From positions 1-44,990 of the forward strand of contig DITC01000060.1 of NCBI GenBank assembly GCA_002422685.1: 44,990 nucleotides of DNA. Direction: 5' to 3'. Numbering within the stretch: the first letter of the stretch is position 1; every line of letters begins with the position of its first letter. The position numbers and the translations under genes are program-made. This DNA is from Thauera sp. UBA6194 (GTDB lineage: Bacteria; Pseudomonadota; Gammaproteobacteria; Burkholderiales; Rhodocyclaceae). Shown one piece after another: positions 7,419 through 15,813 of the stretch. A model generated the notes under the pieces. The model was given only the letters and a program-made list of their open reading frames with translations, did not search any database and was not told the DNA's origin.

Positions 7419-9761
7419 TCAGCCCCCCGACGACACCGGCGCGCGCCGCGCAAACCGCCCCTCCACCCGGCTCCACAGCACCAGCAGCGCGGGCAGCAGG
7501 ATCAGCTCCATGAGCTGCCCGGCGAGCAGGCCCACGGCCGTCAGCACGCCAAAGTGCGCCGTGGGCACGAAGCTGGAAGTCGCCAGCAGCAGGAACTGCG
7601 ACACCAGCAGCAGCGAGGTCGCCACCACCGCCCGACCCGAGGCCTCGAAGCTGCGCGCGATCGCGAACACGGCGTCGTAGCCCTTCTTCCGGCGCTCCTG
7701 GTAGTTGTGGAAGATGTGGATGGTGTCATCGACCGTGATGCCCAGCACCACCCCGGCGATCAGCACGGTCGCCATGTCCAGGTAGATCCCCGCCGCCCCC
7801 ATCAGCACGAACACGAAGAACAGCGGCGCCAGGTTCGGCAGCATGCTGATCACCGCCGACGGGAGAGATCGCCACAGCACCAGCATGATCAGGAAGATCT
7901 GCCCGAAGGCACCGAGAAAGCTGTGCAGCTGGCCGACCACGAGCAGGTCTTCCTGGTCGGCGAAGAGCCGCCCGTAGCCTGCGGTCTGCCACTTCAGCGC
8001 GGGGTCGTCGACCTCGGCGACCAGCGCGTCGATCTTGTCGATCACGGCCTGGATCGCGTTGGCGCCATGCACGTTCACGTTGAGCAGGATGCGCATGCGC
8101 TGGTACTCGCCATTGACGAGCTCCTGCAGGTCGCGGCCGTCGTAGATCAGCAGCAGCTGGCTCAGCATGCGGTCGTCGTCGGGCAAGGTGCGGAAGGCCT
8201 CGTCCTCCTCGTTGAAGGCCCAGTTCATCTCCTCGACGATGTCCATCATCGACAGCGCACGATCGACCTCGGGCAGCGCCTCGACCTGCGTCTGCAGCGC
8301 CTTGATGCGCTGCAGGCGGGCGGCATCCTTGAAGGCGTCGCGCCCCGGACCATCGACCACGATCTCGAGCGCGGTCACCCCGACCAGCGCGGCCTCGACC
8401 CTGGCGGTGGATTGGGTCAGCGGATGGTCCGCGTTGAAGAACTTCAGCAGGTCGGATTCGGCCTGCACCTTCAGCACCATCGGCGTCGCCGCTACGATCA
8501 GGGCCGCGACCGTGCCCACCACCCAGCCCGCACGGCGGATGCCGAAATTGGCCAGCGCGCACGACAGGCGCCTGGTCCAGGCGAAGCCGCCGGAGCGCTG
8601 CGGCCAGGGCCCGCGATCGAACTTCACCAGAAACGGCGGCACGAGGTAGAACACCACCAGGTAGATGATGATCGCGCCGGCTGCGGCAATCAGGCCGAAG
8701 GTCTGGATCGGCGGAATCGGCACCAGCACCAGGCTGATCATCCCCGCCGCCGTGGTCAGCACGTTGAACAAGGCCGGCGTATGCACCAGCTGGAGCGCGA
8801 ACACGACGCGCTTGGGCCGACGAAAGCCGGCGTCGCGCGTGCGCTTGAGCGCCGCGTACAGGTGCAGCAGGTTCGACACCGTGTACGCCGAGATCAGCGT
8901 CGGCACCATGGCGGTGACCAGCGTGTAGGGCTGGCCGATCGCCGCGATCAAGCCCACCGCGGCGACCACCGCGGTGCTCATCGCCACCGCGCCCAGCAGC
9001 ACCGGCACCAGCCGCCCCACCACCCAGTACAACAGCGCCAGCCCGAGCGCCATCACCAGCGGGGTGAAGATCATCGTGTCGCGCAGCATCGAGCGCATCT
9101 CGGCGGCGTCGAGCGCCACCGTGCCGGCCACCGCGACCAGTTTGTCGCGCATCTGCTCGGCGTCGACCGCGGCGTGGAACTCGGTCTCGATCGACTGACG
9201 CTGGCGACTCTCGCCCAGTTTGTGCGTGCGCACGACCAGCGCCATCGCCTTGCCGTCCGTGGACGCCAGCCAGCCCGGCATGAAGCGGTCCTCGAGCACG
9301 CGCGCCAGGCGCTCGGCATCGCCATCGACCCCATCCTTGCTGCCCTCATCCAGCGCCTCGGCATCGATCAGCGGCTCGACGACAAAGCCGTCTGCGGTGC
9401 CGGAAATATGATCGACGCGGGTGAGCGCAAACACCCGGTCAACGTCGGGGTGACGCTCCATGCGCGCGCTCACCCGATCGAGCGCGGCCAGCGCCCCTGC
9501 GCTGTACAGGCCCTCGCCCGCAAAGAGCCCGATCAGGATCTCGTCGTTGGGGAATTCGGTGCGCAGCTCGCGCTCGAGCACCGTCGCCGGTGCGTCGTGG
9601 GGGAAGTAGAGCTCGGGCGCGTTGTTGAGGTCGAGCCGCAGCAGCACCAACGCGGCGCCGATCACCTGCACGACGACGATGATCGCCAGCGCCTTGCGCC
9701 AGCGCATCAGGCGCGGCTGCATCAGGCGCAGCAGCGCCGCGTGGAGTCCGTCCTTCAGCAT
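7419..9761 (-). CDS. MMPL/RND-family exporter
   Basis: A 780-residue inner-membrane protein with the RND layout. There is one N-terminal helix (KALAIIVVVQVIGAALVLL), a large periplasmic loop (about 45-225), a five-helix sterol-sensing-like block, a second periplasmic loop (about 430-590) and a second helix block with the MMPL-type motif GITVDDTIHIFHNYQERR. Relatives export lipids, hopanoids and siderophore-like lipids rather than drugs. No membrane fusion protein is encoded nearby. It is the last gene of a minus-strand operon with an outer-membrane barrel, a LolA-like carrier and a ThiF-like enzyme, suggesting a route from inner to outer membrane. The substrate is unknown; a lipid is inferred. 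Confidence 0.85.
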   Translation of the reverse strand: MLKDGLHAALLRLMQPRLMRWRKALAIIVVVQVIGAALVLLRLDLNNAPELYFPHDAPATVLERELRTEFPNDEILIGLFAGEGLYSAGALAALDRVSARMERHPDVDRVFALTRVDHISGTADGFVVEPLIDAEALDEGSKDGVDGDAERLARVLEDRFMPGWLASTDGKAMALVVRTHKLGESRQRQSIETEFHAAVDAEQMRDKLVAVAGTVALDAAEMRSMLRDTMIFTPLVMALGLALLYWVVGRLVPVLLGAVAMSTAVVAAVGLIAAIGQPYTLVTAMVPTLISAYTVSNLLHLYAALKRTRDAGFRRPKRVVFALQLVHTPALFNVLTTAAGMISLVLVPIPPIQTFGLIAAAGAIIIYLVVFYLVPPFLVKFDRGPWPQRSGGFAWTRRLSCALANFGIRRAGWVVGTVAALIVAATPMVLKVQAESDLLKFFNADHPLTQSTARVEAALVGVTALEIVVDGPGRDAFKDAARLQRIKALQTQVEALPEVDRALSMMDIVEEMNWAFNEEDEAFRTLPDDDRMLSQLLLIYDGRDLQELVNGEYQRMRILLNVNVHGANAIQAVIDKIDALVAEVDDPALKWQTAGYGRLFADQEDLLVVGQLHSFLGAFGQIFLIMLVLWRSLPSAVISMLPNLAPLFFVFVLMGAAGIYLDMATVLIAGVVLGITVDDTIHIFHNYQERRKKGYDAVFAIARSFEASGRAVVATSLLLVSQFLLLATSSFVPTAHFGVLTAVGLLAGQLMELILLPALLVLWSRVEGRFARRAPVSSGG

Positions 9762-9868
9762 CGCATCACGACCCGCGCGCCTGCGTGCGGGTGCAGATCA
9801 GCGCTCGCGGGTGCAGGCCGCAAGCGCTTCGCCGTGCACACAGCCCGCAGGGGTCGGGTCGCCGTCAT

Positions 9869-11143
9869 TCAGAACTTTGCCTGCCAGCCGAGCATCACGC
9901 TGTCGTTGTCGCGGTAGTAGCCGCCCAGCGTCTGCGCCGAGCCGCTGAACACATGCGCCGCCACGAACAGCTCGTGCTGGTCGATGCCGGTGTAGGTCAG
10001 GCGCGGGTTCAGATAGACGTCGCGATCACCCAGCCCGAGCATGAAGCGCAGGTCGGCGCGCCAGCGCCCCTGGGCGAAGGGGTGCTCGATCTCGCCGGTC
10101 ATCATGTAGAACTCGGTGCGGTCGAGCACCGAGACGTCGGTCAGCGTGCGATGGCCCGCCAGCTGCAGCGTCACCCGCGTCTCGCCATCGCCGGGGAAGA
10201 ACTCGGTGCCCAGCACCAGGTCCAGGCCCGGGTCGCTGCGGTAAGCAAAGCTGGGCGTGGTCAGCGGCACGTCGCTGCGCCAGGCCAGCTCCATGCGCCA
10301 GGTGGCGCCCATGCGCTCGGTCTCGAGCTCGGCGCCCACCACCGTGTCGTAGGGGTGCACCGCAGTCAGCACACCCGGCGAGACGCGGTAGTACGGCTGC
10401 GACTGGCGCACGCGCTGCACGCTCAGGCCGTAGTCGAACGCATCGCCCTCGGCCGTCAGGCGCAGGCCGCCGCCGCCGCTGCCGTCCTGGTCGGATTCGC
10501 GCACCTTCATGCCAGCCAGCCCGGGTAGCGTGCCAAAGCCCAGCAGCCGCCCGTTTGCCACATCCACCGGGTACCACACGCTGTCGCGCTGCGGCATCAC
10601 GGCCTCGTCGAACACCGGCAGCCACACCGCGTCGAGCTTGAAGGTCTCGCCGAAGTATTCCGCGCGCACCGCGGGCACGGCGCGCCGGCGGTCGTGCAGC
10701 TTGTCGAGCACCACGCGCGAGAGGTCGGCGCGGCTCATGCGGTCGATCGGCGAGATCTCGTCCACCCGCCCCCACATCACGTTCTGCGTGCCCACGGTAA
10801 CGCGCGCGTCCTCGCCCGCCCAGCGCAGGTAGTTTTCGGTGTAGTCCGCGCGCACGCGGGTGAAATCCGCGCTGCCGAACTGCGACCAGGCGTCCAGCCG
10901 GGCGCCGAGCGCGTAGCTCCAGTCGCCGCTGCCGCCGGCGGTGCTCACCGCCATGTGGGCGAAGGCGTCGCCGTCGGCCTGCGCATGATCGGCGAAACCG
11001 CCGAGCTCCAGGCGCAGCGTATCCACGCGCAGCCCCGTACCGCCCTCGGCCACCGCCGTCCCCGAGGCCACCGCCATCAGCGCGCAGCCGGCCGCGAGCA
11101 GCCCCCGCCCCGCGCATGCCTTGAATCGATCGTGCATCTGCAT
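9869..11143 (-). CDS. Outer-membrane beta-barrel protein (DUF1302-like)
   Basis: A 424-residue protein with a signal peptide (core LLAAGCALMAVASGTAVA). Alternating hydrophobic/polar strands follow and the protein ends in F after aromatic-rich strands, as outer-membrane barrels do. The segment VGTQNVMWGRVDEISPIDRM resembles the tryptophan-glycine 'WG...P.D' landmark of DUF1302-type barrels, which are often encoded beside RND/MMPL exporters and LolA-like proteins. ATG codons at 11143 and 11137 are both possible starts; the first was taken. It probably forms the outer-membrane part of the export or uptake route of this operon. The DUF1302 assignment is by resemblance only. Confidence 0.7.
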   Translation of the reverse strand: MQMHDRFKACAGRGLLAAGCALMAVASGTAVAEGGTGLRVDTLRLELGGFADHAQADGDAFAHMAVSTAGGSGDWSYALGARLDAWSQFGSADFTRVRADYTENYLRWAGEDARVTVGTQNVMWGRVDEISPIDRMSRADLSRVVLDKLHDRRRAVPAVRAEYFGETFKLDAVWLPVFDEAVMPQRDSVWYPVDVANGRLLGFGTLPGLAGMKVRESDQDGSGGGGLRLTAEGDAFDYGLSVQRVRQSQPYYRVSPGVLTAVHPYDTVVGAELETERMGATWRMELAWRSDVPLTTPSFAYRSDPGLDLVLGTEFFPGDGETRVTLQLAGHRTLTDVSVLDRTEFYMMTGEIEHPFAQGRWRADLRFMLGLGDRDVYLNPRLTYTGIDQHELFVAAHVFSGSAQTLGGYYRDNDSVMLGWQAKF

Positions 11144-11196
11144 TGTCCCGAAGTGTGCGCCCGGCGTGTGCTGCACACACCCGGGCTTGTCGGCCC

Positions 11197-12036
11197 TCAG
11201 GGCCGGAATTCCTTTTCCATGCGCTCCTGCTCGAGCGCGCGCGAGCTGAACAGCCGCTCGGGCAGGCTGCGATCGTACACGATGCGCTCGACCTTCAGCC
11301 GCGTCCGGTGTCCGCTGCGCAGATCCATCATGGTGCTGTCGGTGACCGTCCAGTAGCCCTGGATCTGCTCGCGCGCGCTCACCGTCAGGCGCTTGGCGGG
11401 CTGCGCCGGGTCTTTCTCGTAGAAGTCGATGCGCAGCGGCAGCAGGCTCGCGGGGTCGATCCAGCTCACCCGGCGCAGATACACCGAGTTGCCCGCCTCC
11501 ACCGGCACGCTCTCCAGCACCTCGCACGCCACCCCGTCGATCGACTCGCGGCCGACGATGCGGTGCACGTCCATGGCCGGCTTGCGGTCGCGCAAGTCCT
11601 CGAAATAGTAGTCGGAATTGACGAAGCGCCCGCCCTTGCGCTTCGAATCCACCCTGCGCACGCGCTGCAGGGCGGGCAGATAGATGGACTGGCGCGAATC
11701 CCCATCGGCCGCATCCAGCGTCAGCAGGCCGGTGCCCTCGATGTCGGCCGGGGCGGTAAAGCGGATCAGCGTCGAGACCTCGCCCTCGGCGCCATTGCGC
11801 CGATACAGCACCATGCTGCGCTCGCGCGGGCTGCGGCCCTCTTCGGTCAGCGCCATCGTCACCACCGAGCTCGCGTCCTGGCCGTCGGCGCGGTCGTACA
11901 CCTTGCGCGCGAGCGCCAAGCCCGCATCATCGGCCCAGGCCGGGCGGCCCAGCAGCAGCCCCAGCGCCGACAGTGCGCACATGCGCGACGCGGCCTCGAT
12001 GAATTCACGGCGCCCTTGCGCCTTCGGAGCAGTCAT
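11197..12036 (-). CDS. LolA-like outer-membrane lipoprotein-sorting family protein
   Basis: A 279-residue exported protein. The signal has an RREF start resembling a Tat motif (GRREFIEAASRMCALSALGLLLG), with a likely cut near AWA-DD. The body matches the family annotated as outer-membrane lipoprotein-sorting protein (VRRVDSKRKGGRFVNSDYYFEDL, GYWTVTDSTMMDL), a LolA/LolB-type half-barrel that carries lipids in the periplasm. These proteins commonly accompany MMPL/RND exporters. Its ATG overlaps the stop codon of the ThiF-like gene (ATGA), implying translational coupling. A longer in-frame start upstream exists but would lie inside the ThiF-like gene. The RR could be chance, since cofactor-free LolA-like proteins normally use Sec. 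Confidence 0.78.
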   Translation of the reverse strand: MTAPKAQGRREFIEAASRMCALSALGLLLGRPAWADDAGLALARKVYDRADGQDASSVVTMALTEEGRSPRERSMVLYRRNGAEGEVSTLIRFTAPADIEGTGLLTLDAADGDSRQSIYLPALQRVRRVDSKRKGGRFVNSDYYFEDLRDRKPAMDVHRIVGRESIDGVACEVLESVPVEAGNSVYLRRVSWIDPASLLPLRIDFYEKDPAQPAKRLTVSAREQIQGYWTVTDSTMMDLRSGHRTRLKVERIVYDRSLPERLFSSRALEQERMEKEFRP

Positions 12037-12935
12037 TGCGCCTCCCGCTGCGCGTCGAGTTTTGCCAGCCTGCGCCGCGCGACCAGGCTCTTGATGCGCT
12101 GCAACGGGTTGCGGTTGCCCATCCACAGCCGGCGGTGATGAAAGCGCCCCACACGTGCATCCAGATACGTATACCAGGGCACGCAGCGCAACGCCTCGGG
12201 ATGCAGCAACGCCACCAGCGCCTGCGTGGTGATGAAGCCCGCGCACAGCTTGCAGCCCGCCACCGAGCTCGGCCCCCTGCGTGCCTTGAGGTTGATGGAA
12301 TTCGGGTCGAGGTAGCGCAGGTGATAGAGCTCGGGCGCAAAGCCGAGCAGGAACTGCACGATCCTCTCGTCCTCGCTCATGTCGGGCGTGATCGCAAAGT
12401 AGTCGTCGTAGGCCATGCCCTGCGGCCCGAAGGCCAGCATGCCCGCACCCAGCCCCAGCGGCACCGCGGCAAGGGTCGCCAGCCCGCGCGCGGTAGCGGC
12501 ATTGACCAGCAGCGGATGCTTGTCCACCGCGAAGGCGTCCACCGCATCGACGGCCAGATCGACGCCATCGAGGAAAGCCCCGATGCTGTCGGGCTGGATG
12601 CCCTCCGGGAAGGTCGTGATGCGCAGCTCGGGGTTGATCGCGAGCGCGTGCTCCACCATCACCTCGAGCTTGCGCCGCCCCAGCGTCGGCACGCTGGCGC
12701 CGTACTGGCGGTTGAAGTTAACCAGCTCGAACTCATCGAACTCGGCAAGGTGAAAACCGCCGACACCCGCGCGCACCAGGCTGATCAGATAATCACCACC
12801 GACGCCGCCCATGCCGGCGATGGCCACGGTGGCGTTGCGCAGGCGTTCGTGCTCGGCCGTGCTGACGACGCCGAGGTTGCGGCTGAAGGCTTCGTTGTAG
12901 TTGAAGGCGGTCACGGACGGTCTCCGGCTGGACAT
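12033..12935 (-). CDS. ThiF/MoeB/HesA-family adenylyltransferase (E1-like)
   Basis: A 300-residue E1-like protein. The nucleotide-binding loop GMGGVGG is at 41-47, followed by the E1 signature D67-E-F-E-L-V-N-F-N-R-Q77, matching D-x-V-x-x-S-N-L-x-R-Q of ThiF/MoeB. One CxxC (C228, C231) could hold half of a zinc site; no matching second pair is obvious, nor an evident catalytic cysteine. E1-like enzymes adenylate a carboxylate, usually the C-terminus of a small ubiquitin-like protein, but no such partner is encoded here. It is translationally coupled to the LolA-like gene, so it belongs to the RND operon. Starts at 12959 and 13010 are possible; 12935 (MSSRRPSV) was chosen for its fit to the family N-terminus. 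Confidence 0.82.
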   Translation of the reverse strand: MSSRRPSVTAFNYNEAFSRNLGVVSTAEHERLRNATVAIAGMGGVGGDYLISLVRAGVGGFHLAEFDEFELVNFNRQYGASVPTLGRRKLEVMVEHALAINPELRITTFPEGIQPDSIGAFLDGVDLAVDAVDAFAVDKHPLLVNAATARGLATLAAVPLGLGAGMLAFGPQGMAYDDYFAITPDMSEDERIVQFLLGFAPELYHLRYLDPNSINLKARRGPSSVAGCKLCAGFITTQALVALLHPEALRCVPWYTYLDARVGRFHHRRLWMGNRNPLQRIKSLVARRRLAKLDAQREAQ

Positions 12936-13053
12936 GCGATGTCCGCCATGGTTTCGCATGGACGGCTGTGTTGCAAGGGCGGAATCCACATTTGGGGGCA
13001 TCCAGGGCACTGGTGGCGGGAGGCTGCGGATGACCGCGAGGCTCGGAAGAAAG

Positions 13054-13070
13054 TGTCGGATTTTTTTACA
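13054..13070 (+). promoter_or_regulatory. PEP-CTERM box (probable PrsR binding element), copy 2
   Basis: TGTCGGATTTTTTTACA differs from the copy at 3007-3023 in one base. It has the same orientation relative to its PEP-CTERM gene and is 64 bp upstream of the GG of a sigma-54 promoter. Confidence 0.82.
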
Positions 13071-13133
13071 CTGACGCCAGGACAGCGGGCAAAGAAAAAG
13101 CTATCCCTTTGTTTCTATTGACTATAAAAAAAC

Positions 13134-13150
13134 TGGCATGCAACATGCTT
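13134..13150 (+). promoter_or_regulatory. Sigma-54 -24/-12 promoter of PEP-CTERM gene 2
   Basis: TGGCATGCAACATGCTT matches the sigma-54 consensus with exact GG-N10-GC spacing. It is 60 bp upstream of the ATG and gives a short leader containing the AAGGAGG ribosome binding site. Confidence 0.85.
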
Positions 13151-13209
13151 CCTAAGCGGCAGGGGTTGTCGAACAAACGCCAGGCACCCTTCAACAAGGA
13201 GGCTAAATC

Positions 13210-13959
13210 ATGAAACTCAACACTATTGCTGCATCGCTCGCCACTGCCGCGGCGCTTTCCCTCGCATCGACCTCTGCCAGTGCGGTAACGGTTGCGGGTG
13301 TTACGTGGGATCCTGATTCGCCGGTAGATTTTGTTGCCCAATCTGCGTTTCTGGAAACCGTCGCACTGAATGCAGGTGAGTCCATCACTGGCTTCGGCAT
13401 CATTACTCAGTTCAATCTTCTTCAGCCTGACACGTTTTGCCCGTCATGCGAACTGACGTTCCAGTTCTACGATTATCAGTTGGCCAACAACCTCTCAGGG
13501 GTGGTGGGTGAGACCTTCAATTTCACTGGCGGAACGTTGGACGTCTGGGTGTCTGAACGAAATTTCGACGCGTTCAATGTTGCCACAGCAATCGACGGCA
13601 CTCTCTTCTTGCGCTTCGAAGGGGTTGATGTCGACAGCGATGGCTTTACGCTTACGGGCTCGATTACCGAACCCAGCACAGCCGGACTCGCCGGTGAAGG
13701 CTCTGGCTTCCTGAGCGTTGTCGATGGGGTCGCCATGTCCTACTTCGACACCGATGGTGAAACCGGCGGAGCAGATATTCTGTACACCTCCAGCTTCACG
13801 CCGCTTAATAACCCCGTCGTGACTGGTGATGTCACTTATACTCACGCCGCCACCGCCGAAATCAGAGGCAACACTGTTCCCGAGCCCAGTGCTTTGGCGC
13901 TCTTGGGCCTTGGCCTTATCGGTCTCGGTGCTGCACGCCGCATGAAGAAAGCCGCCTGA
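13210..13959 (+). CDS. PEP-CTERM sorting domain protein 2
   Basis: A 249-residue exported protein. The Sec signal MKLNTIAASLATAAALSLAS has a likely cut after ASA (residue 25). The PEP-CTERM signal has PEP at 224-226, a Leu/Gly helix and an RRMKK tail. The middle is beta-rich with many Phe, Thr and Asp residues and one CPSC pair (FCPSCELTF); I recognise no domain. It has a strong AAGGAGG ribosome binding site 6 bp before the ATG. It is a single-gene transcript between a PrsR box/sigma-54 promoter and a strong terminator. Its base composition is less GC-rich than that of neighbouring housekeeping genes, as is common for surface proteins. It is expected to be processed by an exosortase not present in this window. 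Confidence 0.92.
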   Translation: MKLNTIAASLATAAALSLASTSASAVTVAGVTWDPDSPVDFVAQSAFLETVALNAGESITGFGIITQFNLLQPDTFCPSCELTFQFYDYQLANNLSGVVGETFNFTGGTLDVWVSERNFDAFNVATAIDGTLFLRFEGVDVDSDGFTLTGSITEPSTAGLAGEGSGFLSVVDGVAMSYFDTDGETGGADILYTSSFTPLNNPVVTGDVTYTHAATAEIRGNTVPEPSALALLGLGLIGLGAARRMKKAA

Positions 13960-13980
13960 TCTTAGGTCGAGCGCTTCAAC

Positions 13981-14015
13981 AAAAAAAGCCGCGCAGGAGA
14001 CTGCGCGGTTTTTTG
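13981..14015. terminator. Bidirectional terminator between PEP-CTERM gene 2 and acyltransferase 1
   Basis: A perfect 8-bp stem, CCGCGCAG/CTGCGCGG, with a GAGA tetraloop is flanked by an A-run on the left and a T-run on the right. It can terminate both the rightward PEP-CTERM transcript and the leftward acyltransferase transcript. Confidence 0.9.
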
Positions 14016-14090
14016 TTGCCTCATGAAACCGCCGACGTCACCGATGGCAAAAATGCTCATCAATTCCCCGCTCAGGCTCTCACCCAGCAG

Positions 14091-14936
14091 TCAGATGTGA
14101 AGCCCTGCGTCCTGATAAGCCCCCGCCTCGCCTGATATCGACCAAGCAGCCTCAGTGTGCAAAGCCTGGCGCGGCGATTCGACTCCACCGAACATGAACT
14201 GGTACAGGCAGGAATTGCGCGCCGCGAGCCCTTCGCGCACGGACTGGGCGCCGATCAGGTAGGGCTGGCGGGCGGGGCTGACGTTGCCGTTGAGCGGCCC
14301 TGCCTCCAGGAAGGGAAAGCCCAGCCGGTTGAGCAGGCGCGCGAGCGCCGGCTCCATGGCGGCGTAGCAGTGGGTGATGCCGTAGCGGTTGGCGAGGTTG
14401 AAGATCTCGCGGTACAGGCCCAGCGCAACCACCGGCCCTTCGCGCTTGAGCATCGAGTGGATCGAGTCGTGCCCGGTGGTGACCACGCGCTGCCGAAGCC
14501 CCGCGCCCGATGCATCGCTGCGTACCCGGCGCAACATGGTCGCCAGCGCGAGCCGGCCGATCTCGCCCACGCGCGCCTCGGGCAGATCCAGCTTGCCGGC
14601 CAGCTTGTAGCGCGCGCTCACATTGAGCCCGTTGGGGCCGGGCAGGATGAGGCGTGAACAGCCCGCCGGCCGGCCCGTCGCCTTGACGCGGCACAGCACG
14701 TGCAGGCTGTGCACGTCGTAGTCGTCGGTCTCGATCGACAGGCCGCTCAGATGGCGCCCGTCGGGCGCGATGCGGCCGAGTTCCGCGCAGAAGACGTCAT
14801 GGCGCAACGCGAGATAATCCGCGTAGGCAGACGTTCCCGGCTCAACGACCGAATATTCGTAGTTTTCCAGCAAAATCCACACCTTGCATTTCAGCCACGC
14901 GACGACGACTTGTTGCGGTTCTTGTCCGTCGCACAC
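14091..14936 (-). CDS. PEP-CTERM/exosortase system-associated acyltransferase 1 (FeeM/autoinducer-synthase-like)
   Basis: A 281-residue cytoplasmic protein. EPGTSAYADYLALRHDVFCAELGR is the family hallmark (cut here into EPGTSAYADYL and ALRHDVFCAELG); the family is related to N-acyl amino acid synthases and LuxI-type autoinducer synthases. Such enzymes transfer an acyl chain from acyl-ACP to an amino group. The family is restricted to species with exosortase systems, fitting the two PEP-CTERM genes here. The listed GTG start gives 21 extra residues relative to the paralogue; a TTG at 14873 with AAGGTG upstream would give a better aligned N-terminus. It lies 121 bp downstream of the paralogue and may share its transcript. 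The product is unknown. Confidence 0.82.
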   Translation of the reverse strand: MCDGQEPQQVVVAWLKCKVWILLENYEYSVVEPGTSAYADYLALRHDVFCAELGRIAPDGRHLSGLSIETDDYDVHSLHVLCRVKATGRPAGCSRLILPGPNGLNVSARYKLAGKLDLPEARVGEIGRLALATMLRRVRSDASGAGLRQRVVTTGHDSIHSMLKREGPVVALGLYREIFNLANRYGITHCYAAMEPALARLLNRLGFPFLEAGPLNGNVSPARQPYLIGAQSVREGLAARNSCLYQFMFGGVESPRQALHTEAAWSISGEAGAYQDAGLHI

Positions 14937-15057
14937 GCATTCGTTGTCGTGAAAGATAACGCAGGCGCCCCGTACTGCCCGTCAATCGAATTGTAAATGT
15001 ATTCGTGACAAAGCTCACGGCGAAGACTGGATTGAGGCCGGTGTGGTGGAAAAGCCC

Positions 15058-15813
15058 TCAGGCTGCGGTTTGCGCGCTCGCCTCCTGCGCCTGCATGAAG
15101 CGCAGCACGGCCTCTTCGCGGGCGCCCAGGCTGCGCTCGATTTCGAGCGCGCTGATCAGGAACACGCGCCGCGGCGGCGACACCGCCTGATTGACCGGCC
15201 CGACCGGCACGAAGGGAAAGCCCAGGGCCACGAGCAGGCGGCTGAAGTGGCTGTCCATCGCGGCCAGGCAGTAGCCGACCCCGATCCCCTTGCACAGCTG
15301 GTAGATCTCGCGATAGAGCCCCAGCACCAGCTCGGGCTGGTGGCGGCGCATACCCTCGGCGCGGCGCGGCATCTCGCTCGCCGGGTCGCCCTGCACGGGC
15401 CGCCCCTCGTCCGAGTGCCGGCGCCGGAAGTGCGCGGCGATGGCCATGCGGGAGATCTCGCCGATGTTGGCGTCGGTGGCATCGGCGTAGGGCAGCGGGT
15501 GGTCGATGACGTAGCGCGACGTGACGTTGAGCCCTCCCTCGTTGGGCAGGATCACGCGCACGAAGCCGGCGATCGAGTCGTCGGCCTTGTAGAAGGCGAC
15601 GAAGTGCCGGCTATGCTCGTCGTAGCCGTCGGTCTCGATCGGCCGGCCGGCGCTGGACAGCAGCCCTTCGGACGCGACCCTGCCGAGTTCGGTGCAGAAG
15701 ACCTGGTGGCGCGCTTCGAGGTAACGCTCGTAGGCCGGGGTGCCGGGCTGGACTTCCTCGAAGCGGAAGTAGGTGGTTTGCATGTTCAGTTCCGCCAAAG
15801 AATGCTGGGTCAC
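15058..15813 (-). CDS. PEP-CTERM/exosortase system-associated acyltransferase 2 (FeeM-like)
   Basis: A 251-residue paralogue of the 14.1-kb gene: VQPGTPAYERYLEARHQVF aligns with the same region there, and both share the GLYREI and GFPF segments (VLGLYREIYQLCKGIGVGYC). The N-acyl amino acid synthase/GNAT fold is inferred. Its ATG overlaps the stop of the methyltransferase by 4 bp (ATGA), so the two are translationally coupled; a second ATG at 15783 is also possible. Two paralogues with different substrate pockets behind one methyltransferase suggest a small biosynthetic pathway for acylated compounds tied to the exosortase/EPS system. The reaction is not established from sequence. Confidence 0.85.
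   Translation of the reverse strand: MTQHSLAELNMQTTYFRFEEVQPGTPAYERYLEARHQVFCTELGRVASEGLLSSAGRPIETDGYDEHSRHFVAFYKADDSIAGFVRVILPNEGGLNVTSRYVIDHPLPYADATDANIGEISRMAIAAHFRRRHSDEGRPVQGDPASEMPRRAEGMRRHQPELVLGLYREIYQLCKGIGVGYCLAAMDSHFSRLLVALGFPFVPVGPVNQAVSPPRRVFLISALEIERSLGAREEAVLRFMQAQEASAQTAA

Larger units (their letters stand above)
12936..13209. other. Divergent regulatory region between the ThiF-like operon and PEP-CTERM gene 2
   Basis: These 274 bp hold the second PEP-CTERM box and a sigma-54 promoter reading right. A promoter for the leftward operon must also lie here, but I cannot identify it. The box lies 119 bp upstream of the ThiF-like start, so PrsR could in principle affect both directions. 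Confidence 0.5.

Noticed and set aside
14989..15007. A box-like sequence (minus strand TGTCACGAATACATTTACA) upstream of acyltransferase 1
   Set aside because: It shares the ends TGTC and TTTACA but is 2 bp too long, and no GG-N10-GC promoter follows at the expected distance (the best has N9).
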